Below are positions 1 to 6,895 of a stretch of 12,167 nt of DNA, piece by piece. The notes under the pieces were generated by a model that saw only the letters and a list, made by a program, of their open reading frames with translations, did no database searches and was not told the DNA's origin. Every line of letters begins with the position of its first letter. Position 1 is the first letter of the stretch. The translations under genes and the position numbers were made by a program. This DNA is from an uncultured Ruminococcus sp. (GTDB lineage Bacteria > Bacillota > Clostridia > Oscillospirales > Acutalibacteraceae), in contig CAMGGF010000020.1 in NCBI GenBank assembly GCA_946055445.1, positions 1 to 12,167 of the forward strand. The letters are read 5' to 3'.

Positions 1-488
1 GTGCATTCCGCTATGCGGGCACGGTAGAGGCGGCGCTTTGCAATGACGATGTGACAACGCAGGTCATTGCCGATTTGCGGCACCAGCCGGCGGGCGTGTT
101 GGAACTCGTTTACAAATGCAAAGGTGCGGACAAAATGTACCTCATCACCGACGGGTTGGAATACGCCGCAATGGATATGCAGGAAGGCACGGAATTTACA
201 CAGGAAAACGGTATGTCCGTGGTGTATGAAAACGGCGTGATGTTGCTTTCCGACCGTTCCTGCCTTGCGGGCTCGGTTGCCACCTGTGACAAGTTGGTGC
301 GCAATCTTTATAAAACCGTCGGGGTGCCGCTTGCGGACTGCGTGAAAATGGCAAGTTTAACCCCCGCACGCGTCATCGGCGCAGACAACCACACAGGCAA
401 AATCGCCGTCGGGTATGACGCGGATGTGCTGTTGTTTGATGATGATATTACCGTTTCCGCCGTATTCGTCAGCGGTCACCGCGTGTGA
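1..488 (+). CDS. nagA: N-acetylglucosamine-6-phosphate deacetylase, C-terminal part (5' end outside window)
   Basis: The reading frame is open from base 3 to the TGA at 486-488, about 161 residues, so the N-terminal half (family length about 380) lies upstream of the window. NagA is a cytoplasmic amidohydrolase that removes acetate from GlcNAc-6-phosphate to give glucosamine-6-phosphate in amino-sugar and cell-wall recycling. Visible family landmarks are the LITDG segment carrying the expected catalytic aspartate, the SCLAGS loop, the VKMASLTPARVIG helix and the C-terminal GKIAVGYDADVLLFD strand, which closes the small beta domain typical of amidohydrolases. The GTG at 51 is internal and not a start: the frame upstream of it also reads like NagA. 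Identification rests on recalled family motifs; the metal-binding N-terminal residues cannot be seen. Confidence 0.9.
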   Translation, partial: AFRYAGTVEAALCNDDVTTQVIADLRHQPAGVLELVYKCKGADKMYLITDGLEYAAMDMQEGTEFTQENGMSVVYENGVMLLSDRSCLAGSVATCDKLVRNLYKTVGVPLADCVKMASLTPARVIGADNHTGKIAVGYDADVLLFDDDITVSAVFVSGHRV

Positions 489-558
489 CACCGAATCGTT
501 GGTTTACTTTGTCAGTAATCTTCACCTTATCCTCTCGATTGGAAATACCATCGTGTAG

Positions 559-580
559 GGAACAACCTTAGTGTTGTTCC
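559..580. repeat. Small palindromic element (8-bp inverted repeat)
   Basis: GGAACAAC and GTTGTTCC form a perfect 8-bp stem around a 6-base loop in the gap between two converging genes. No T run follows on either strand, so it is a poor intrinsic terminator by itself. The surrounding string (GTAGGGAACAACC...GTTGTTCCGC) resembles small dispersed palindromic repeats I recall from clostridial genomes; this is recognition from memory and only one copy is visible here. Confidence 0.4.
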
Positions 581-649
581 GCAATATTTCTTACTCTTCC
601 GCCCCGACGCACAGACTACATTTCGTGCCCACAAAATCACAACAAAAAC

Positions 650-683
650 ACACCCCAAACGGACTGCGGTTCGTTTGGGGTGT
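650..683. terminator. Bidirectional terminator between nagA and ybaK
   Basis: Bases 650-661 and 672-683 form a perfect 12-bp stem (ACACCCCAAACG with CGTTTGGGGTGT) around a 10-base loop. On the minus strand it is followed by TGTTTTTGTTG, a good U tract for ending the ybaK transcript, which stops at 707. On the plus strand it is followed by a weaker T-rich stretch and could also end nagA. Position between convergent genes fits a shared terminator. Confidence 0.8.
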
Positions 684-706
684 TTCAGTTTTGGTTGCTT
701 TCTCGT

Positions 707-1186
707 TTAAAATATAATGTCGGCAAAAACAGCGCGCGCGGCTGTGCACAAATCGGCAGGCGCAAGTTCGATTTGCACCCCGATTTTGCCGCCGCTGACC
801 ACCATAGTTTCCAGCGTTTCGGCGCTTTTGTCTATCACGGTTTTGTACTGTTTTTTCATTCCGACAGGACTGCAACCGCCGCGAATATAGCCGGTCACAC
901 CGAGCAGGTCTTTCACCGCCAGCATTTCCACACTTTTTTCGCCGACAGCCGTTGCCGCCGCTTTTAAATTGAGTTCGGCGGCCACCGGAATAACAAACAC
1001 GAAATAATTTTTGCTTTTGCCCTCGGTAACAAGCGTTTTATACACATATTTCGGGTCAATGCCGACTTTTTGCGCGACGCTTATCCCGTCAATTTTGTCG
1101 CCTGCGTCATAGGTATGCGTTTGATACGCCGTACCCGTTTTTTCCAAAATGCGCATCGCATTGGTTTTGCTTATGCCTTTCGCCAT
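707..1186 (-). CDS. ybaK: Cys-tRNA(Pro) deacylase, YbaK/EbsC family
   Basis: A 159-residue protein of the usual YbaK length. The family hydrolyses Cys-tRNA(Pro) made in error by prolyl-tRNA synthetase, a trans-editing activity in the cytoplasm. The landmarks are in place: VYKTLV with the essential lysine at K50 (matching Lys46 of the Haemophilus protein), the AAELNLKAAA helix near 69-78, and the substrate-loop motif GYIRGGCSPVGMKK at 99-112. It is the last gene of a two-gene unit: its ATG lies 4 bases past the stop of the upstream membrane-protein gene. Only a weak GAG-type ribosome binding site is present, so translation is probably coupled. A strong terminator follows at 650-683. The pairing with a membrane glycosyltransferase-like gene has no obvious functional logic. 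Confidence 0.93.
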   Translation of the reverse strand: MAKGISKTNAMRILEKTGTAYQTHTYDAGDKIDGISVAQKVGIDPKYVYKTLVTEGKSKNYFVFVIPVAAELNLKAAATAVGEKSVEMLAVKDLLGVTGYIRGGCSPVGMKKQYKTVIDKSAETLETMVVSGGKIGVQIELAPADLCTAARAVFADIIF

Positions 1187-1190
1187 CGTA

Positions 1191-2780
1191 TCACTCGATT
1201 TCTTTGGATTTTTCCCGCCGTTTCGGCGTGCGTTTTTCGAAAAGATTGCTGTACCCTACGGCAGAAAGCGCGCAAAAATAAGGAAGATACAAGAACAAAT
1301 AGCGTGAGCGCGCTTCAAACAGCATTAAAAACAGCAACAAGCCGAATATCGTCAACTGCAAAAAGAAACGCATTGCGTTTTGCGGCGCAGACCACCGCTT
1401 TTGCCGCCGCAAACAGGCAAGCGCAACGCCCACCAACACAAACAGCCACACGCCCTGCATACAGTTTGCAAGGTAATTCTGATAAAACGCCGTTTCGGTA
1501 TACAAATAGTTTTGCAAAAATCCGCGCAAACCGCTTTGCGTCTTTTCATTATCGTTGTGGAATTCGCCTTCGCCGCCGTAATAAAATGTGCCGTCGGTGG
1601 ACACCCAAATCGCTTTATTCAGGCAGTGCTCTGCAAACCCTGCCGCGCCGAAACTTTTTAAACGGTTGCGAATGACGATTTTGTGAAACGCGGTTTTTTC
1701 CTTTTTGCCCGTAATGGATGCAGTTGCGTGGACATCTGCCCGAAAAAAGCCGTAATACGCGTCTTCGCGCTCATTAAGCCCCATCATCAAAAAATGTGAC
1801 ATCGGAAATTCTTTCGCATACCGCATTTCCTCGGTGGGAACACGCCCGAATATGACGGGATTTGCCAATTCGGCCGCCGTGTATGCCGTTAAAACGCCGC
1901 AAGCAAACAGCACCGCGCAAAGTGCGGCGGAAACAACGCGTTTTTTAGAAGGTTTTTTTAGGAAAAGAAGCAGTAAGATTGCCGCCGCAATGCCCGCAAT
2001 TGCCACCGTCGGCTTGATACAGTACCCAATATACAGCACAAATCCCGCCGCGGCCGCATAACGCCATTTTTCCCGCCGCGTATCCGCATAGAAAAACTGC
2101 ACGCCGCAATACACAAAGCCTGCCGTAAACGGCAACGCAAGCGTATCAGAATACGGCGTTGCCACCGTCGGGTGCAAAGCATACAGCAAAACCGACAGCC
2201 AAAGCGTCAGGTAAAACGCCCGCAGGGAAAATACTTTTTTAACCGCACTGCAAATCAACACCACGGAAATATCCGTGGCCAACGCGCTCAAAAGTATCGC
2301 GGCAAGCCAGCAATTCATTCCGAGTTTTTTTGTAAATTGAAACAGCAGTTTAAAACAGGCCGTCATGACGGTATTGTTCGGGTAACGAATGAAATACAGG
2401 TCAAACAGGCTTTCACCCGACGCCATTTCAATAATTTCCGTCACATCCCAACCAAGCGGCACATAGGCAATGGAAAGGAACACCGCTTGCACCGCAAACA
2501 AAAGCAACGCCGTTGCAAGCAGAATACGGTCAGGGTATTTTTTGAGAAAATCCGCAATCCGTTTTGTCCGCCGACAAACAGTTGCGAGAAAAAAAGTGAC
2601 AACCGCTGCAAGAAACGCCGCCGTCAAATACAAAGCAGGCCGAAAATCGATCACATTATAGTAATAGCCGGCGATGTTGACGGTCACCAGCAAAGCAGCG
2701 GCAAAACTCAACACGGCAAATACGCCGTTCATTCCCGCGAAGCAAACGCGTTTCAAGCGGACACCCTCTTTTCCGTCCAT
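1191..2780 (-). CDS. Polytopic membrane protein, putative GT-C-fold glycosyltransferase
   Basis: 529 residues, mostly hydrophobic, with about ten or more predicted membrane segments (for example 18-38, 48-69, 86-106, 155-178, 187-203, 245-274, 283-303, 442-457, 472-487, 493-511). After the third segment comes an extracytoplasmic loop with WDVTEI (D112) and RYPNN (132-136), then PYSDTLALPF (209-218). A large hydrophilic region at 305-435 carries STDGTFYYGGEG (394-405), and near the end is EARSRYLFLYLP (489-500). An aspartate in the first outer loop is typical of GT-C enzymes (GT39/ArnT/PMT-like), which move sugars from polyprenyl-phosphate donors to envelope acceptors. No named gene is recognised; donor and acceptor are unknown. 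The ATG at 2780 has no Shine-Dalgarno; a TTG at 2756 (codon 9) is preceded by AGAGGG at good spacing and may be the true start. Confidence 0.75.
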   Translation of the reverse strand: MDGKEGVRLKRVCFAGMNGVFAVLSFAAALLVTVNIAGYYYNVIDFRPALYLTAAFLAAVVTFFLATVCRRTKRIADFLKKYPDRILLATALLLFAVQAVFLSIAYVPLGWDVTEIIEMASGESLFDLYFIRYPNNTVMTACFKLLFQFTKKLGMNCWLAAILLSALATDISVVLICSAVKKVFSLRAFYLTLWLSVLLYALHPTVATPYSDTLALPFTAGFVYCGVQFFYADTRREKWRYAAAAGFVLYIGYCIKPTVAIAGIAAAILLLLFLKKPSKKRVVSAALCAVLFACGVLTAYTAAELANPVIFGRVPTEEMRYAKEFPMSHFLMMGLNEREDAYYGFFRADVHATASITGKKEKTAFHKIVIRNRLKSFGAAGFAEHCLNKAIWVSTDGTFYYGGEGEFHNDNEKTQSGLRGFLQNYLYTETAFYQNYLANCMQGVWLFVLVGVALACLRRQKRWSAPQNAMRFFLQLTIFGLLLFLMLFEARSRYLFLYLPYFCALSAVGYSNLFEKRTPKRREKSKEIE

Positions 2781-2802
2781 TTTTTACAACAGAAGTAATC
2801 TA

Positions 2803-2831
2803 ATCATACCAAATTCCCACCTGACGGTCAA
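2803..2831 (-). promoter_or_regulatory. Sigma-A type promoter for the GT-C/ybaK unit
   Basis: On the minus strand TTGACC (2831-2826) and TATGAT (2808-2803) are separated by exactly 17 bases, and TGG directly before the -10 gives an extended -10 element. Transcription would begin near 2796, leaving a leader of about 16 bases before the ATG at 2780. Predicted from sequence only. Confidence 0.8.
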
Positions 2832-2841
2832 GCAATTTCCC

Positions 2842-2863
2842 GCACACTGCATTTACAGTGTGC
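2842..2863. repeat. 8-bp hairpin just upstream of the promoter
   Basis: GCACACTG and CAGTGTGC form a perfect 8-bp stem around a 6-base loop. On the minus strand it lies after the T tract of the terminator at 2871-2912 and about 10 bases before the -35 box. It could be a second terminator element or a binding site acting on the downstream promoter; the sequence does not decide. Confidence 0.5.
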
Positions 2864-2870
2864 ATATTTT

Positions 2871-2912
2871 CACAAAAAAATGCCCCGCTTTGCAAAAAGG
2901 CACAAAACGGGG
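2871..2912 (-). terminator. Intrinsic terminator of the permease/phosphatase/zinc-ribbon unit
   Basis: CCCCG (2883-2887) pairs with CGGGG (2908-2912), and the stem continues inward as TTTG with CAAA after a one-base bulge. On the minus strand it is followed by CATTTTTTTGTG, a seven-T run. It begins 8 bases after the stop codon at 2921. Confidence 0.8.
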
Positions 2913-2920
2913 AACGGTTT

Positions 2921-3376
2921 TCAGCATTTTACACCGAATACTTTGCCGCACCGCGGACACGCAACCGTGTGCTTGCCTTTTTTGCGCGGCAAACGAAGCG
3001 TTGCGCCGCATTCGGGACATTCGCGGTAAATGTGTTCTTTATCTTTGCGGCGTTCTTTTTGCACGGCGCGATTTTGTTTGCGGGTTTGCGCATTCATTTT
3101 TTGAAAACGAAAGGCTTCACGCAGTTTATGGACCCACACCGTCACCAAACGGTTTTCATTTTCACGCGCGGGGATATTTTTGGAAAGCACCCGAAACAAT
3201 GTGTAAAGCAACACAAGCATTTCGATTGCGCCAACAATCCGTGAACGGGCAAACACATTCACAAGCGCAAGAGCAAAATACACAACCACAAGCAAAATTT
3301 GCATATTGTCGCTCAGACCCCGCAAACCGTAGCGGCCTTCCATAAAACGGAAAATACGCCCTTTGAAACCGTTCAT
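2921..3376 (-). CDS. Small membrane protein with C-terminal zinc ribbon, function unknown
   Basis: 151 residues with an excellent ribosome binding site (GGAGGTG, 6 bases before the ATG). I do not recognise a named family. An amphipathic basic N-terminus (1-24) is followed by two hydrophobic segments (about 25-43 and 47-64), a long basic, probably helical stretch (65-116, rich in R, K and Q) and a zinc ribbon made by CPEC at 120-123 and CPRC at 140-143, with a further cysteine as the last residue (C151). This predicts a two-span membrane hairpin with both ends in the cytoplasm and a metal-binding tail. It is the third gene of a minus-strand unit after an AI-2E permease and a CpsB-like phosphatase, 78 bases downstream of the latter, and is directly followed by a terminator. 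Any regulatory or nucleic-acid-binding role is a guess. Confidence 0.8.
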   Translation of the reverse strand: MNGFKGRIFRFMEGRYGLRGLSDNMQILLVVVYFALALVNVFARSRIVGAIEMLVLLYTLFRVLSKNIPARENENRLVTVWVHKLREAFRFQKMNAQTRKQNRAVQKERRKDKEHIYRECPECGATLRLPRKKGKHTVACPRCGKVFGVKC

Positions 3377-3454
3377 AAAACACCTCCGTGCATTTTTACA
3401 AATATTGTATGCAAATTTCGTGAATCATCCACCGTAATTCGGCGGCTCTACCGC

Positions 3455-4198
3455 TTATTCCCGAAACGGATTACGCGGCAAGGGCTCATTTTTGAGAATA
3501 TAAAGCGGCACCGTTTCGGTGGTATACCGCAAAATTTCCGGCGTAATTACGGGCGGAAACATCATTTTCATTTCCTGCATATCATTTTTTCGATGGTTGA
3601 CGCCGTGCGCGTCGGTGGCGATGACATCGGCAAACCCGTTTGTAAGCATATTCACCGCAAAATCGCGGACATTTTCCCCGATTCTGCCCGTCAGCGAGTC
3701 GGCGTTCACCTGAAACCGTGCACCCAAATCGTACAGTTCGGGAACAATATCCGGATATTCGTGAAAAGTGGGGTATCGCTCCGGGTGCGCTATGAGCGGC
3801 ACCAAACCGCGTTCCGCAATTTCCTCCGCAAACAAAACGGCTTTTTCCGGGTCGAAGAGTCGCAAACTGTATTCGCACAGCAAATAGCGCGAACGGTTCA
3901 GCGTCAATTCCGCCAATTCGTCATCTGCCTCAAAAATCCAATCGTTCAGATACACTTCCGCCCCGCCGCAAATGCGCAACGGTATCTCTTCTGCATTTAA
4001 CAACCGATTTAACTCTGTTATTTTTCGGTTGCGGGTATATAAAAAATCATCTGTTCGGCGCAAATCTGTCATATGCGGCGTCGCGGCAACAATCGAAATA
4101 TCATTTTTAACCGCCGTGCGGCACATTTCGATTGTCTTTTCCATCGTTTCAGCACCGTCGTCCATATTCCATAAAATATGGCAATGCAAATCAAACAT
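3455..4198 (-). CDS. CpsB/CapC-type PHP-family protein-tyrosine phosphatase
   Basis: 247 residues from the ATG at 4198, chosen because MFDLHCH is the family N-terminus and AAGGAG sits 8 bases upstream; the frame runs further back but that extension does not look like coding sequence for this protein. The PHP (polymerase and histidinol phosphatase) metal ligands are readable: H5 and H7 (DLHCH), D13/D14 (MDDGA), H42 (ATPH), E81 (GGAEV), E109 (CEYS), H138 (IAHPERY), D196 and H198 (ATDAHG). CpsB/Wzb-like enzymes are manganese-dependent and dephosphorylate the tyrosine tail of the CpsD/Wze kinase, controlling capsule or exopolysaccharide assembly. Here no kinase or polymer gene is adjacent, so the substrate is unknown. 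The start overlaps the stop of the upstream permease gene by 8 bases (ATGTTTGA), which suggests translational coupling. Confidence 0.9.
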   Translation of the reverse strand: MFDLHCHILWNMDDGAETMEKTIEMCRTAVKNDISIVAATPHMTDLRRTDDFLYTRNRKITELNRLLNAEEIPLRICGGAEVYLNDWIFEADDELAELTLNRSRYLLCEYSLRLFDPEKAVLFAEEIAERGLVPLIAHPERYPTFHEYPDIVPELYDLGARFQVNADSLTGRIGENVRDFAVNMLTNGFADVIATDAHGVNHRKNDMQEMKMMFPPVITPEILRYTTETVPLYILKNEPLPRNPFRE

Positions 4199-5408
4199 CG
4201 GCGTTCTCCTTCGGTGCCTGCGATTCGGTTTCGGGCGCGGCAGAATCACCGTTCGCCGCGGCAGGCGCGGATTTGAAAATATGCACAATCCCGTCATCGT
4301 TCAGCACTTTGACCAGCATCAGCGTCATCGGCAATAAGAACAATCCCAAAAAGCCGAACAACTGCGTACCGATATACATAGCGGCAAGGGTTAAATACGG
4401 CGGCAAGCCCAACTGCGCGGCAACCAACTTCGGCTCAATGATTTGGCGCACCACGCCGATGACGGCATAAACCACCAACAGCCCGATGCCCATTGCCACA
4501 TTGCCCGTGCAAAAAGACCAAATCGCCCACGGCACCAAAATCGTGCCCGTCCCCAAAACCGGCAAAATATCGACAACCGCAGTGACAAACGCTATGGCGA
4601 AAATGTACCCGCCGGTATATATGCCGAACAATTTTAAAAGCAAAAGACCGATCACCATTTCCGTAAATGTAACGCCGATAATAATGGAATATGCCTTGCC
4701 CATTTTACCGAGCGTGGAGAAGGTCACTTGCTTTGTACGCACAACGGCGGTCTGTTTTTCCGGCTTCAACTGGCGCAAAATACCGTCGCGCAAATTGTGA
4801 TAATCCGCCGTCATAAAACAGCAGGAAACAATGCACACCAAAAACCCGACGGCAAACATCGGAATTTGCTTGGCGGTGCCCCATACCGCGCCCAAGGGGG
4901 AAGAGAGCATAGAAAAATCAAATCCGCTTTCCGGTTTCGCGGCATTCGCGGCATTCAATTCGGTTTCAAGCCCCAGCAAGCGGTTGAGGAAACTCTCCAC
5001 CGAGGCGGTCACGGTTTGCTCCAAAGAATCCGGCAAAAATGCAACTGCGTGTGCAAACCAGTCTGTAATTTGCGACGCAAAAGCAGGTGCGTCTTCCATT
5101 TTCATCAGCAAAAATGAGAAGAAATCACGCAGTTCCATACCGATACGCACCAAAATAAAGCCCAGCAAAGACCCTGCCAGCACCACAATAAGCAACACCA
5201 TAATCACGGAAGAGATGCCGCGTTTCAGCGGGGTTTTGCTTGTGAGCACCTGCACGGGTTTTTGCAAAAGCATTGCCAAAAACAGCGCAACCGCAAACGG
5301 CCAAACAATACCGAGCGCGTATTTGATGCATAAATAAAAAATCCCGAGCAAAATAACGGTATAAATTGTGTTAATAATGAACGCCCTGCGTTTTTCCACC
5401 TTGTCCAT
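4191..5408 (-). CDS. AI-2E family transporter (PerM/YtvI-like permease)
   Basis: 405 residues, with GGAGG 10 bases before the ATG at 5408. Hydrophobic segments lie near 11-30, 32-48, 66-90, 181-200, 240-260, 264-282, 285-300, 303-320 and 336-372, around a soluble region at 92-180. Two family signatures stand out: DILPVLGTGTILVPWAIW (280-297) and RQIIEPKLVAAQLGLPP (321-337), followed by the MYIGTQLFGFLG segment. The family includes E. coli TqsA/PerM and the B. subtilis sporulation-linked YtvI. Transport of autoinducer-2 is shown for few members and others carry sodium/proton traffic, so substrate is unassigned. The tail from about 379 is Ala/Pro/acidic and probably disordered in the cytoplasm. 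First gene of a minus-strand unit with the CpsB-like phosphatase. Confidence 0.92.
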   Translation of the reverse strand: MDKVEKRRAFIINTIYTVILLGIFYLCIKYALGIVWPFAVALFLAMLLQKPVQVLTSKTPLKRGISSVIMVLLIVVLAGSLLGFILVRIGMELRDFFSFLLMKMEDAPAFASQITDWFAHAVAFLPDSLEQTVTASVESFLNRLLGLETELNAANAAKPESGFDFSMLSSPLGAVWGTAKQIPMFAVGFLVCIVSCCFMTADYHNLRDGILRQLKPEKQTAVVRTKQVTFSTLGKMGKAYSIIIGVTFTEMVIGLLLLKLFGIYTGGYIFAIAFVTAVVDILPVLGTGTILVPWAIWSFCTGNVAMGIGLLVVYAVIGVVRQIIEPKLVAAQLGLPPYLTLAAMYIGTQLFGFLGLFLLPMTLMLVKVLNDDGIVHIFKSAPAAANGDSAAPETESQAPKENADV

Positions 5409-5439
5409 ACTGTAACGCCTCCGAGTGTAAAAAACAATT

Positions 5440-5462
5440 ATAGTATATACATTTTATACTAT
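5440..5462. promoter_or_regulatory. Operator-like palindrome in the divergent promoter region
   Basis: ATAGTATA (5440-5447) and TATACTAT (5455-5462) are perfect 8-bp inverted repeats separated by 7 bases. The element overlaps the predicted -10 elements for the permease gene (TAAAAT at 5456-5451 and TATAAT at 5442-5437, minus strand), where a dimeric repressor could act. The AT-rich surroundings raise the chance of coincidence. Confidence 0.4.
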
Positions 5463-5479
5463 TTTTTTGAAAGATACAA
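5451..5479 (-). promoter_or_regulatory. Probable promoter for the permease/phosphatase/zinc-ribbon unit
   Basis: On the minus strand TTGTAT (5479-5474) and TAAAAT (5456-5451) are 17 bases apart. A second -10-like TATAAT lies at 5442-5437 but has no good -35 at the right distance. The leader to the ATG at 5408 would be about 35 bases. Confidence 0.45.
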
Positions 5480-5538
5480 TCAATAATAGAAAGTTTTATA
5501 GAAATTTTGCTTTTTGGGCAAAAAAATAAAAATTGCAC

Positions 5539-5567
5539 TTTATTCCTTTCGGAAAGTGTGATAAAAT
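5539..5567 (+). promoter_or_regulatory. Probable promoter for hom-lysC (extended -10)
   Basis: TGATAAAAT at 5559-5567 is an extended -10 element (TGn plus TAAAAT). The hexamer 17 bases upstream (TTTATT, 5539-5544) matches the -35 consensus only weakly; a better TTGCAC at 5533-5538 is too far, at 23 bases. The region also holds a dyad, CACTTT (5536-5541) with AAAGTG (5553-5558), just upstream of the -10. The leader would be only about 30 bases, so there is no room for a lysine riboswitch or T-box. Confidence 0.5.
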
Positions 5568-5602
5568 AGTACCCGTATCATTATAAATTGGGATGTGAGA
5601 AT

Positions 5603-6838
5603 ATGTTCGTCGCTGTTATGGGATACGGCACCGTCGGTTCGGGTGTTGTAGAGGTTTTAAACAAAAACCACGACAGCATTGTAAAGCGCAGTACGCGCGA
5701 TGCTTTGGATTTAAAATATATTCTGGATTTGCGCGACTTTCCGGGCGACGCAAACGCCGATAAGTTTATAAAGGATTTTAACATCATTTTAAACGATGAC
5801 GATGTAAAAATCGTTGTGGAAACCATGGGTGGTTTACACCCCGCATTTGAATTTGTTTCGTCGCTGTTAAAGGCGGGCAAAAGCGTGGTGACTTCCAACA
5901 AAGAATTGGTTGCCGCAAAGGGCTACGAACTTTTGCAAATGGCAGAGGAAAACAATGTCAACTTCCTGTTTGAGGCATCGGTCGGCGGTGGTATTCCGAT
6001 CATCCGCCCGATTACCCAATGCCTTGCGGCAAATGAAATTGACGAAATCGCCGGCATTCTGAACGGAACCACCAACTTCATCTTAACGATGATGATTGAA
6101 AAAAATATGCGGTTTGAAGACGCGCTGAAATTGGCGCAGGACAACGGCTATGCCGAAAAAGACCCCACCGCCGACATTGAAGGGCACGACGCCTGCCGCA
6201 AAATTTGCATTTTGGCGTCTCTGTGCTTCGGTAAGCATGTGTATCCCGACGCGGTATACACCGAGGGGATTACGAAAATCACTTTGCAAGATGTCGAATA
6301 TGTGCGTGACTTCGGCGGCGTGATTAAACTGTTGGGCAGAGCCAAACGCCTTTCCGATGATAAAATTTCCGCGATGGTCAGCCCCGCTGTGGTGCTGTAC
6401 GGCAGTCAGTTGGCATCCGTAACCGATGTGTTCAACGCCATTTTGGTGCGCGGCGACGCCATCGGCGATGTTGTATTCTACGGCAAAGGCGCCGGGAAAC
6501 TGCCCACCGCAAGCGCGGTGGTTGCCGATGTGATTGACTGTGCAAAGCATGTTGCGCGCAAAAAATCCTTTGGTTGGGGCAAAAGTGCGGAAAACTATGT
6601 GGTGGACCACAAAACACTGAAAACGGCGGTGTATATCCGCGCAGAGGTTGCCGACAAAGACGCCGCTTTGAAAGCCGTTGCAGAAAAACTCGGCAAGGTG
6701 AAAGTGCTTTCTCGTGAAAATGCGCCCGCAACCGAATTGGCTTTCGTTACGCCGGTTGACACCGAGCAGGTGCTTTGCGAAAACTTAAAAGCGGCGGGGA
6801 TTGTACCGCAATCCTTCATTCGCGTGACGGATTATTGA
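5603..6838 (+). CDS. hom: Homoserine dehydrogenase
   Basis: 411 residues from the ATG at 5603; a TTG at 5588 in frame would add five residues but places the Rossmann strand oddly. Hom reduces aspartate semialdehyde to homoserine with NAD(P)H, the branch to threonine, methionine and isoleucine. The nucleotide-binding motif GYGTVGSGVVEVL is at 7-19, the SNKELVA segment at 98-104, SVGGGIPII at 126-134, GILNGTTNFILT at 151-162 and the catalytic signature GYAEKDPTADIEGHDACRK at 182-200, with E185, D196 and K200 as expected active-site residues. The C-terminal 70 residues (about 341-411) look like a regulatory ACT domain, as in other long Hom proteins. It leads a two-gene unit with the aspartokinase gene; no thrB or thrC is next to it. 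The ribosome binding site is weak (GGGATGTGAG). Confidence 0.95.
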   Translation: MFVAVMGYGTVGSGVVEVLNKNHDSIVKRSTRDALDLKYILDLRDFPGDANADKFIKDFNIILNDDDVKIVVETMGGLHPAFEFVSSLLKAGKSVVTSNKELVAAKGYELLQMAEENNVNFLFEASVGGGIPIIRPITQCLAANEIDEIAGILNGTTNFILTMMIEKNMRFEDALKLAQDNGYAEKDPTADIEGHDACRKICILASLCFGKHVYPDAVYTEGITKITLQDVEYVRDFGGVIKLLGRAKRLSDDKISAMVSPAVVLYGSQLASVTDVFNAILVRGDAIGDVVFYGKGAGKLPTASAVVADVIDCAKHVARKKSFGWGKSAENYVVDHKTLKTAVYIRAEVADKDAALKAVAEKLGKVKVLSRENAPATELAFVTPVDTEQVLCENLKAAGIVPQSFIRVTDY

Positions 6839-6863
6839 GAATAGGTTTTAAGTAGGTAAACAT

Positions 6864-6881
6864 TCGGCGCAGAAGCGCCGA
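6864..6881 (+). other. Hairpin between hom and lysC
   Basis: TCGGCGC and GCGCCGA form a 7-bp GC-rich stem with an AGAA loop, followed by TTTT and then directly by the lysC ribosome binding site GGAGG (6886-6890). It could be a weak attenuator, a processing or stability element, or a structure that affects translation of lysC. Confidence 0.55.
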
Positions 6882-6895
6882 TTTTGGAGGTTTTT

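Noticed and set aside
2172..2798. 208-codon plus-strand frame opposite the GT-C-like gene
   Set aside because: A very basic, Gln/Arg/His-rich translation antisense to a hydrophobic membrane protein, as expected for a shadow frame.
3377..3454. Separate promoter for the zinc-ribbon gene (TACAAT near 3405)
   Set aside because: A -10-like hexamer is present but no acceptable -35 stands at 16-18 bases; read-through from the phosphatase gene explains expression.
3299..4000. 233-codon plus-strand frame opposite the PHP phosphatase
   Set aside because: A shadow of the well-supported minus-strand gene; no start signal or family features.
4199..4297. N-terminal extension of the PHP phosphatase upstream of 4198
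   Set aside because: The extra 33 residues are Arg/Pro-rich, lie inside the permease coding sequence in another frame, and the internal ATG has a strong Shine-Dalgarno and the conserved family start.
5505..5523. TTTTGC/GCAAAA dyad in the divergent region
   Set aside because: A 6-bp AT-rich stem in an A/T tract region is likely to occur by chance and does not line up with a promoter or gene end.
5463..5602. Possible lysine riboswitch or T-box upstream of hom
   Set aside because: Only about 35 bases separate the best promoter from the ATG and none of the conserved T-box or L-box sequences is visible.
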